Shown here: piece after piece, positions 55,003 through 64,000 of the stretch
Position numbering within the stretch: position 1 is the first letter of the stretch
Layout: each line of letters begins with the position of its first letter
Assembly (NCBI GenBank): GCA_016081115.2
Contig: JABTTQ020001802.1
Coordinates: forward strand, 124,001-188,000
Source of the DNA: Rehmannia glutinosa
Lineage: Eukaryota; Streptophyta; Magnoliopsida; Lamiales; Orobanchaceae
DNA: 64,000 nucleotides
Direction: 5' to 3'
Notes under the pieces: generated by a model
Databases searched by the model: none
What the model saw: the letters and a program-made list of their open reading frames with translations, nothing else
What the model was told of the DNA's origin: nothing
Program-made: the position numbers and the translations under genes

Positions 55003-55989
55003 AAAAATGTTGAACGTTGACCCGTATAAGTAGTGTCACCATTTTTTTTAATGCGAACACTATTGTTGTTAATTCTAGATCGTGCGTCGGGTAATTGACC
55101 TCGTATGGTTTTAGTTTCCATGAGGCATAAGCGATTACTTTTCCCTCTTGCATAAGTACTGATCCCAACCCTTCTTTTGACGCATCACTATTGAAGACAA
55201 AACCTTCTGTGACGCTCGGGAGAGCCAAAACGGGAGTGGTCGTAAGTCGTTTCTTTAGTTCCTGAAAACTAGTCTCACACTCATCATCCCATTCGACCTT
55301 GACTTGCTTTTGAGTCAATCGTGAGACTGGTCCATCATTCTTGGAAAACTTCTTGATAAATCTTCGGAAATATCCTGCTAGCCCTAAGGCTTATGATCTG
55401 GGTCACTATTTTTGGTCGTTTTTACTGAACATCGGTTTGCACGTTTGAGGGATCTACTGCGATCCCATCACCAGGTACTATACGTCTCAGAAATGTGACT
55501 TCCTTAAGCTATAAATTGGCACTTGCTAAACTTGGTATATAACTTATGTTCTCATAGTGCTTTCAATTGCGATTCTCAAATGATGTTCGTGATCCTCCCT
55601 CGTCTTGGAGTACACAAGTATGTTATTGTTGAAAATCACTATGAATTAATCTCAGTAAGGTCAGAAGACTCGGCGTATCAGGTCCACGAATGTTGTGGGG
55701 CATTTGTTAATCTGAATGGCACTTATACCAACTCGAAGTGACCATACCTAGCTTGGGAGGTTGTCTTAGGTATATGTTTGCCCTTAATATTCTACTTATA
55801 GTATCCTTGTTGTAGATCGAATTTTGAGTACACTATGACGCCATGGAGTTGGTCAAATAGATCATCGACGGTCGGGAAGGGATAATTATTTGTGATGGTC
55901 ATGCTGTTAAGACCACATTAGTCAATACACAGTCTCAATGTCCCATCCTTATAATTAATCCAGATTTAGTGACTGAAATTAAGTCCTAG
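55003..55989 (-). pseudogene. Element F: reverse transcriptase and RNase H, decayed
   Basis: Minus-strand remnants. RT: KDGTLRLCID near 55930-55960, NNYPFPTVDDLFDQLHG, then KFDLQQGYY; a weak PF.LTNAP piece near 55700-55730 in place of the usual PFGLTNAP. The catalytic YxDD is not readable. Then GLAGYFRRFIKKFSK near 55340-55385. RNase H (55318-54992): FVFNSDASKEGLGSVLMQ and NYPTHDLELTTIVFAL, the typical Ty3/gypsy form. Confidence 0.8.
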
Positions 55990-56601
55990 TCGACCAAATC
56001 AACCAACAACTGATTCAAATATTGGACGAGTATCTAAATCACAATAGTAGTGTGAATAATCTCAGAAAGTCTTTATCCAATTTTAGTGAACAATAGTCGT
56101 CATAGCTTAGAGAATCCTTTGTGGTAACATCTAGTCGAGATCGTGTAATAGACACATCCTTAACGTATCTTATCCGTGATACCTAAACCACAAGTCAAAT
56201 TTCCATACTTAAGCTTGTACAATTATTTGGTAATGAATAACGCAAGGATACTACCATCAATAATTATACTTAGTGAGTTCTCTAATATCTTTTTCCCAAA
56301 GTAATATCATTAGGTATCTAGATCCTATAATATATCACATCCAAATCATATATTTATCAAGAGATAACCTTATATCCTTAAAGTCTCATCATATCGAGCA
56401 CTATAACCTTCAAATCATGGATTTTCTAAATCACCTAACTTCCAAACCGAGGAATAATCGTATATCTTAACACCATGGCAACCCAAAGAGTTCAAATAGC
56501 CATTCAAGATTCAACTTAGGTCATCTAGTAGTGGTACCCAATCCAAGGTAGATGAACCTATCATGGGTAAACTCGGTGTAAGTTTCTTTTTTACAAATCG
56601 A
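55990..56601 (-). other. Element F: region of lost gag/protease, no readable frame
   Basis: AT-rich and full of stops on both strands. Position between PBS and RT says it should encode gag and protease, but about 600 bp is far too short, so most has been deleted and the rest is unrecognisable. Confidence 0.6.
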
Positions 56602-56613
56602 GCTCTGATACCA
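56602..56613 (-). other. Element F: primer binding site (initiator-Met tRNA)
   Basis: Plus strand GCTCTGATACCA, complement of TGGTATCAGAGC, four bases from the probable 5' LTR end. Confidence 0.85.
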
Positions 56614-56617
56614 TAAC

Positions 56618-59600
56618 TATCACGCCCCAAAAATGGAAGTCGTGACACAATTTACCGAATTTAAACCGCTTTACCTAGTCGGTCTATCTATCTTCCAACA
56701 TACATTAAAAATGTGACAAAATTCCAATTAAGCATAACTAGGGAAATAACTAAGTCAAAGTAAAGTTTGCAGCGGAATCCAGAAAATAAAATTCAACATA
56801 AGAATTGTTCCTCAGGGTCGTACTCCCTGCTATTATAATAGCAAGCCCAAAGTCTAAATCACCATAATTAAAATTCATCGTTCTTAATAAAACTCATCAC
56901 ATGGTATAGAACAAAGCCGCGTCTTGGGTTCCATCGTTGCCATCATCCTGATACAGCTCTTCATCGTCTGGTTAATAAAAGAGATGGGTAAGAACAAAAA
57001 TTCTCAATAGGTGGGTGTCGGTGTACGAGTGTGGCTAACTTTATGTACGAAAAATAGTCTCATGGAAATCAATGCATGAGAGTACATATGACTTCGTCCT
57101 ATTGTTTATATAAAATTTATGTTAACCATTATATTAGATTTTTCAGAATCAGTCAAGCACTATTATTATCTTATTAAATTTACTTCCACTTTCAATTGGA
57201 TAAAGCCGAAGCAAATTATCCCATGCCACTTGGATAAAGCCGAAATAAATTATCCCATGCCACTTGGATAAAGCCGAAGTAAATTATCACACATCACTTG
57301 GATAAACCCGAAGCAAATTATCATACATCACTTGAATAAAGCCGAAGCAAATTATCCCACGTCACTTGGATAAAGCCGAAACAAGTTATCCCACATCACT
57401 TGGATAAAGCCGAAGCAAGTTATCCCATGCAACTTGGATAAAGTCGAAGCAAATTATCCCACGCCACTTGGATAAAGCCGAAGCAAGTTATCGCACGCCA
57501 CTTCGATAAAATCGAAGCAAATTATCCCACATCACTTGGATAGAGCCGAAGCAAATTATCCCACGTCACTTGGATAAAGCCAAAGAAAATTATCCCATGC
57601 CACTTGGATAAAGGCGAAGCAAATTATCCCACATCATTTCACTTCACATTTTACTTCAATTTTAAAATTTCACCTTACATTTTACTTTAATCTCACTTCA
57701 AGATTTTTCTCCCAAGTACTATCTTTCTCGTTCAAAAATTTTGATAAAATAAGTTAGTAAGTCCGTAGTGATCTTGGTCACATAATATCTGGTAGTTATT
57801 TCAAAACAAAACTTGCGGTCAAGTTATCGGGCGGATAATCTAGCCGATTTTAATATTTGGTTTGGTGCATTATGTTCAATCTTGATATTTTTATTAGATA
57901 AGTACGAAAATATATCTTAAAATATTTATAAGGTAACTGAATTAGAAAAATCAATTTCAAGGTCCTTGGCAAAGTTTAAAATAAAAATCATTTTTACTAA
58001 AGAGAATATTTTCTTGTCAGGTTCTAAGATTCGATAAGTTTCAATTCCGAACTCTGAAATGGATAAGGTGAGTTTCATAAAAATTTAAATTATCGGAGGT
58101 TTCAATGTTTCAAAGGCTCGTGACAGATTTTACAGAATTTGCAGATTCACCCTCTAGTTTCCAAAAATTGCGGTTTTTGACTTTATATTTTAAAATTTAG
58201 TAACTCTTAAATCGGGAGGGGTTTTGAGGTGATTCCAATTTTTTAATATTTATTTGGACATTAATAAATTGTGGTTAAAATATTTTCGAAAAAATCGAAA
58301 GTAAGGTACCTCATTTTTTAAAATTACCATTTTGGCCCAAAAGAGATTTTTGTCGTTAAAGGCTCGTTTCAAGTCGGATGGTTATGAAATTTTAAATAAA
58401 GGTTCAAAATACCATAATAAATAAGTAAAAAAAATTTCAAGATACTTTGACTGCCCAGGTTTCGAAAATTATATTTTTGGTCCTTTAAGTTTTACAATTT
58501 TATAGTTTGATGTCAAACTTATTCCTTACTGTATTTTATTGATCGGGAGGGGTCCAATCTTTCAAGTCACTTCATATATGAAATTTACAGAGTCTTGGAT
58601 CTAATATTTTGAATTTTCAGAGGTGGCCTATACAGTTTTTCATATTTACACTTTTAGCCCCATATTTCACAATAATTGCAAAAATAACCCAAGCTTCGAT
58701 TTTCTTGCACAAGTTACAAGTCCAGAATTCCAATAATATATAAAAATTCATTCTAAATATTTGAAAATTTTATTTGAACATTAATAGCATCATAAATAAT
58801 AAAAGTATAATGATGAGCAGTTTTATTAACATTTTATGCAAGAAAAATATCATACTCATCTTTTTATTTTCTCTAAATTTCTTTAAAGCATAAATCTCAT
58901 AAATACTTGATAAAATTCATAAAATATAATATTATCACATGAGCATGCATTTTTGTGCACTAGTAGAAGGAATGATGCAATTTTGTAAAAATATTTTTCA
59001 CCCACCTCGTAGTAATTTTTCGGGTTGATCTAAAATGAAGTCTTCTCTTGGTATCAACTTCTTGACTCAAACACTTGAAGGTCAGCCCCTATATGGCATC
59101 TAAACCATATTTTGGTGTTAAAATTAAAGTCTCATGTTTAAAAAAAATTACTAGGATCAAATGGCTACTACTTACCTTAATCTCCTCAAGTAGTGTTCCA
59201 AAAATGAAATTTTCTCTTCAGGCTTCTAACTTCAACTTCACTTGTATAGGTCAGCCCCTTAACTCCATAAATTCAAGTCCTTGAGTAAAAATTTTATTCC
59301 TCAAGTTGTCAAGAGGAAAAATACTAAAATCATAATTTATCACCTTAAAGTGTGTAGTTTTGAATTTCTTCTACAAGCTTGTAGTCAAGTCTAGGTCTCT
59401 TATTTCTTCATGAAAAATTCTTCTAGGAGTACCTCCACAAAATTGATTCATCAAGTTAGGAATTGGAGATATATTTTTAGATTCAAAAGAGGTAGAATGA
59501 AGATGGAAGAAAAAAAAATCCTTACCTTACAAGCACATTTTTGGCCCCCTTAGAATATTTTTGAAGAGATTATTGTGTGTTCTTGTTCAAGAGTGTTAAT

Positions 59601-60625
59601 AAGGGAATGTTGTGAGTTTGGTTAAAAGAAAGATAAATTTGATTCTTCCCTTTTGTGCTTAGGACCGAAAATGAGGCTTGAGGGGGTTTATTATTTGTTT
59701 TTTTGTACAATAATGGAACCAAGGTTTGTGGGGAGACAAAAGCAAAAAAAAAAAACAAAATGTTGAATCCCTCCTAAAGCTTGATGTGGACGAAAAAATG
59801 GGAGTAGGGGTCATTTTATTTTTGTTTCCTTGTCTTTGGTAGTTATTTTATATAGTAGGATTAATAGGTAGGTTACATAAAAAAACAAATTTGATTCCCT
59901 ACTACATGCATATAGCCGAAAGTAAGTGGGGGGTAAGAGGTTGAATTTGATTTTTGGTAATTATTTAATGTAGTGGGGGTTTTGGGGTATAATTTAAAAA
60001 GTTGTAGGATTAGAGAAAAAAAAGGTGGGGTTCCCCCTAAAAAAAAGGGTAATTCCGTATTCTAGGGAAAAATATGTCAAAAAATTTTTTATTTTTATTT
60101 TTTTTCCCATAGTTTATCTTTTTGGAAGATACAAAATAGTAAAAAAAAATAATAATAGAAAAAAATGAGTTAATTTCCTCTTTTTTTGAAAATAAGACAT
60201 AAGATGGTAAAATCCTGTTTTCTTTTCTTTTATAAAATTTGAGGAAAATCTAATGTATAAGTATTCATATATAATTATTTGGAAGTTTAAAATTAAGGAT
60301 GTCAAATAACAAAGGTGTATTCCAAAGAAATACATTGGAAGTTGGTTGGGAATGAATTATAAAATAAGGTGAAATATTTGGATAAGGATTGGAATGTACC
60401 CTAAATTATCGATGGTTTAATATTTCTAAAGTCGTCTATAGTCGATCAAGAATTAATACTTGAGGAAGAATATAATCGGTATGCTCAAAATAGGAAAGAG
60501 TAATCGTTGTTGGAAGAAATAAATAATTGAGTATCATTCTCATCTATAATAGATATTGTGACACTTAGCCAAAATTTTCTCACTATACATCATTGTAAAA
60601 TATTTTAAAAAATCGGGGCCTCACA
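56618..60625 (-). repeat. Element F: 5' LTR
   Basis: On the minus strand it begins TGTGAGGCCCCGATTTT and ends about GGGGCGTGATA (a decayed CA end). Carries a 13-unit 34-bp minisatellite (57196-57636). The stretch 56618-57135 has no partner in the truncated 3' LTR. Confidence 0.88.
57196..57636 (-). repeat. 34-bp minisatellite in F's 5' LTR (13 units)
   Basis: Same 34-bp unit as at 50141-50616 (TTGGATAAAGCCGAAGCAAA core), 13 units by eye. Variant order does not match the other LTR unit by unit, so the arrays have diverged since insertion. Confidence 0.92.
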
Positions 60626-60633
60626 TTAACTAT

Positions 60634-61114
60634 TGTTCGCCAATAATATTTTGGATCATACAACTGCAAGTGTACAATGTAGTTTATAGAATAATGACAA
60701 TCAAGTTCGTATTCCTCGGGGATTGATATGTAAAACACTTTGGCTATAATAACATCACATTCCAATTTTATTAAAGCGACCGAATGTCCAATTTATATAA
60801 AAAACGAAAATAACAGAAAAATAAATATATTTGCGAACAACAAGGATTTTCAACAACTACATGAGCAACCATAGGCACATAATCTCACCATGTTTCTTCA
60901 ATATTAAATGCAATTAAAGTTTCAAAACCAATTCATGCAATTCTATGGGTTCAATTCCTAAGATAGTCAATTCCCTCTCTCGGGTGATAAATAAATAGTA
61001 GATTAATAACAATTGTAGATCTCCCGATATGTTACAACTATTGTTCACTCTCAAAAGATTTATGAAGTGAATGACTCCCCACAAACAGTTGTAGGTCTCC
61101 AAACTCGTTACACC
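60634..61114. mobile_element. H: diverged LTR fragment related to element D
   Basis: Starts TGTTCGCC and contains GCAAGTGTACAATGTAGTTT followed by ATAGAATAA, matching the start of D's LTR (GCAAGTGTACGGTGTAGTTT then ATAGAATAG). A long-diverged relative. It is interrupted at 61115 by the LTR of G. No ORF. Confidence 0.7.
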
Positions 61115-64000
61115 TGTGAAGCCCCGATTTTTCCGAACAAATAATTGATTCTTATTGTCGTCTATGTATTTGATCGACTATTTTACCGCGTCACTTTGAC
61201 GGGTAATTATTAATAATATATAAATATATTTTGTATTTTATTTCATTTTATTTAATTACTTGTGATCATGATCTTTATTAATTCTATTTCACATTTATGA
61301 TCACTTGATTTATCATTATTACTATTTTTGTATTTATTAGTCACCTTAGAATTTTAAGAGACTATTTATTTTAGAGACTTTTACCTTATAGAATTAAGAA
61401 TTTGATTTAGATTAAGTGATCATGAGACTTATAAGTGATCAATGAAATCACTAATTATTTTGGAGATTGATATATTTCATCTATTATCATCAAATTTGGG
61501 ACAAAAACAAAATATGGAATTACCATAATACCCTTATAATGGACGGCCATGGTGATGATTTTGGAGTAGAAATATCATTCAACTCTTGTACACTTACACC
61601 TTATATTAGTCATCTTGTGTATAATTATACCATTGATGCAAACATTATACACATTATCTTATACCTCAATTTTATATCATTAAATTTCCCAACATGTTGG
61701 AGTCTTCCCAACATCCTTCTCTTCTCATACCTTGCCCATACCTTTGACCGCCCTTTTGTCTCCATGCAAGAGACAAATTACAAGACACAAATTAAACAAA
61801 ATTTTTTCTCCCCCTCCCTCCATAGTGGACGGCCATTATGGCCAAAAATGAACAAATTTTGTTCATTTTATCCAACACATCTTAATTTCTAAACTAATTC
61901 TCCTCCTTCTCTCTAACCTCTCTCTAAAATTCATTCACATCTTCAAATCTTCAAACACAAAATCATTCACATCTTCAAACCTTCAAACACCAACTCTTCA
62001 CATCTTCAAACCTTCAAACACCAACTCTTCACATCTTCAAATCTTCAAACATAAGTTCTTCATATCTTCAAGTACCCCTTCTTCACATCTTCAAATATTC
62101 AAACACAAGTCCTTCACATCTTCAAACCCATCTTCATATCTTCAAGAACATCTTCTTCCTAACATCAAGCATACTTTCTTTCTTTAAACATCTAAACCAA
62201 AGCAAACAATCTTACCACTTAAACACCAAAATTTCGAACACCTATATTTCAAGGTAAGAAATTTCACTCTTCAATCCAACTTAAATTCTTACTACTCATC
62301 ACCTTCTCTTTTTAATTTAAGTTTATATTTTGGATTTTGAGGTACTTAGAAGACCACTTGGAGACATGCATGCATGGTGGTGAAACTTGAAGACTTGAAG
62401 AAGAACTAGTAGAGAAAATTGGACTACAAGGTAAGAATTGGACACTAGAGCCCTTCTTTCTTCTTCTCCCTATTTGTTTTTTCAAATTTTAACACCCCTT
62501 TTTCATTTTTGAGAAATAGGGGCTGACCTTAGGTGATTTTGGAGTTGAACCAAAATTTCCAAATTTGAAGCTTCAACTAGTTTCAAATCACCTACTACAC
62601 AATGTAAAGTGTAGTCCTTCCAATTTCCTTATCTCCTTCTTTTTCACCTTAATTTTTCTCTCATTTTTCTAAATCAAAATTTTTTATATTTCTTGACTTA
62701 CGGGCTGACCTAAGTGACCTCATCCAAAGTTGTGAAATTTTCCCTTTTTATTTCACAACTTCCAATTTAAGGTGGGTGGAAAAATACTTTCCAACTTCTA
62801 GGTGTTTTTATTAAAATGCATGTAGAATTTTGATCATGAGCCCTTGAGATATATAATCTATGTATTGCATGTCAATTTTATGTATCAAATCATTAAATTC
62901 TCAAGAGTTGCTCAAAATTGCTATTTATTGAATTTTAGGTGCATGCATGTACACTTTAATGTTCTATTTGATGAATTCTTGTATGAATGGACATGCATGT
63001 GTATGATATTTAAAATCCATGTTTTGGATGACTTATAACCTGGAAGTCGAGCATAATTGATTAAATTTCAATTTTGGACTTAAAAATATAAAAATGGAAA
63101 GTTGGTGGACTAAATTGCAAGAAAATGAAAGTTAAAGGACCCCTCTGTAAATTTCAAATTTTGGCACTGTACTCAGGTTAAAAAATGACTTTTGGATATT
63201 TTAATAAATTTTTAATAGTTTTAAGATAAATAAAATCAACCTTTAAAAGCCCAAGGACTAGATCGTAAAATTTTGAAAGTTTAAGGGCTACTTTGCAAAT
63301 TTTGAAACTGTACCAGACCTTAACTTTAAAATTTGAAATTTTTACTCTTAAGGTACTGGGAATGACATATTTTAAATGTATTCCAAAAATCCAAGTGTTT
63401 AGGGCTTGGAAAGTAATTTTTCTAAAATTGAGGGACTAAAGTTTAAAATACTAAACTTGAGGATTCAAATGAAATTTCCAGGACTTATGCAGCCCATGCA
63501 CCTGGAAATACTAACTTAACTATAACTTAATTATATTTTGGACCCAAGGTTCAAATTTCATAACAATTGGACCCCTAAAAGCCTTAAAGGCAATTATTTC
63601 AAAATGGGACAAAAATGATATTTTCAAAGGTTAAAGGACCTAAACTTATTTTTTTTTAAAACCTGCTTTTTTCCCAATATCCCACTAACCTTAGTGACAT
63701 TTTCCAACTGGAATCGCATTAAAAGCCCTTCCGGTTTGTGAGTTCCGATTATTTTAAACTTAAGGTCCGAATTGGCAATTTTTACAAATTTGGGGCCAAT
63801 GTGAGAATTTTATAAAAACTCGACCTCAAAACTTTAAAAACATGAATCTTTGGAAAATTTGGAGAATTTAGGAACTGACCTCATAATTTTTCAAGGTCGG
63901 AATATTTATTTATTCAATTTTTAACCCCAAAAGTTTTGGTTTTTACAAAACGGGGCTAAATTATAATTTTTCTTTTATAAAGGACCTAACTCAAATTATT
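61115..64000 (+). repeat. G: chromovirus-type LTR (partial, runs off the window)
   Basis: Starts TGTGAAGCCCCGATTTTTCC, the same LTR start as F but on the plus strand. Like F's LTR it contains GGGGCTGACC and GGGCTGACCT words near 62520 and 62705 and long AT-rich tracts. Repeated FTFSKF-like noise ORFs are not genes. No internal region is reached before 64000. Confidence 0.7.
61930..62150 (+). repeat. 31-bp tandem repeats in LTR G
   Basis: Imperfect head-to-tail repeats built on TTCACATCTTCAAACCTTCA with AACACCAAC. The best two units (about 61970-62035) are 31 bp apart; flanking units are shortened. Confidence 0.75.

Larger units (their letters stand above)
50062..60625 (-). mobile_element. 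Element F: decayed Tekay/Del-type chromovirus (Ty3/gypsy)
   Basis: Minus-strand Ty3/gypsy element. 5' LTR 56618-60625 (about 4.0 kb), initiator-Met PBS, decayed pol, PPT, 3' LTR 50086-53544 (about 3.46 kb; some 520 bp missing at its left end beside an AT repeat). The LTR start TGTGAG(T/G)CCCCGATTTT on the minus strand, the very long LTRs, and a C-terminal pol tail with EDATWKMEEEM fit the Tekay/Del chromovirus lineage. The region where gag and protease should lie (about 55990-56600) has no readable frame. Confidence 0.85.

Noticed and set aside
57000..57135. Possible host gene fragment before the minisatellite of F
   Set aside because: Lies between the PBS and the shared LTR part of F, so it is simply the LTR portion missing from the truncated partner.
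61467..61892. 141-codon plus-strand ORF
   Set aside because: Lies in the LTR of G; low-complexity, no motif, no relation to known proteins that I can see.

Overview
The window looks like transposon-filled nuclear DNA of a flowering plant. Every recognisable coding region belongs to an LTR retrotransposon, and the families (Sirevirus-like Copia, Tekay/Del-type chromovirus, and a derivative with a tRNA-Asp primer site) are typical of plant intergenic DNA. I found no host protein gene, rRNA or tRNA gene. The species cannot be named from this sequence. All identifications were made by eye from reading frames, motifs, LTR ends and target-site duplications (TSDs); no database search was run.

Layout. 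(1) 1-1464: unassigned AT-rich DNA ending in a block of CGTTGCTAAA-type repeats and a 26-bp palindrome, probably from a CACTA-type DNA transposon. (2) Element A, a 5'-truncated Copia on the + strand, is split into 1465-3235 and 25563-26469. (3) Element B (3236-25562, - strand), a Sirevirus-like Copia with 1.55-kb LTRs and a very long third ORF ('env-like'), sits in the RNase H region of A. (4) Element N (6256-14663, + strand), another Sirevirus-like Copia, sits inside the third ORF of B. Insertion order is therefore A, then B, then N, supported by TSDs and by continuity of reading frame across the insertions. (5) 26470-30496: unassigned DNA with a hAT-like MITE and other repeat debris. (6) Element C (30497-37856, - strand), of the same family as B, keeps its 3' LTR and third ORF but has lost most of gag-pol; a MITE with a TSD lies upstream of its third ORF. 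(7) Element E (37857-50061, - strand), also of the B family, keeps its 3' LTR and third ORF. Its LTR is split by element D (39304-44632, - strand), a non-autonomous LARD-like element with a perfect 5-bp TSD. (8) Element F (50062-60625, - strand), a decayed Tekay/Del-type chromovirus with ~4-kb LTRs that contain a 34-bp minisatellite. (9) H (60634-61114), a diverged LTR fragment related to D. (10) G (61115-64000), a chromovirus-type LTR on the + strand that runs off the window.

No element is intact: stops, frameshifts, duplications or deletions break every gag-pol. The most interesting content is the third ORF shared by B, C and E. It would be about 1350-1550 codons long if undamaged, has several conserved modules, and shows no membrane segment, so the label 'envelope-like' may be wrong. 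Also notable are rapidly diverging GC-rich blocks in otherwise near-identical LTR pairs, polypurine motifs that overlap coding sequence, and a stop at the same early codon of the third ORF in both B and E.
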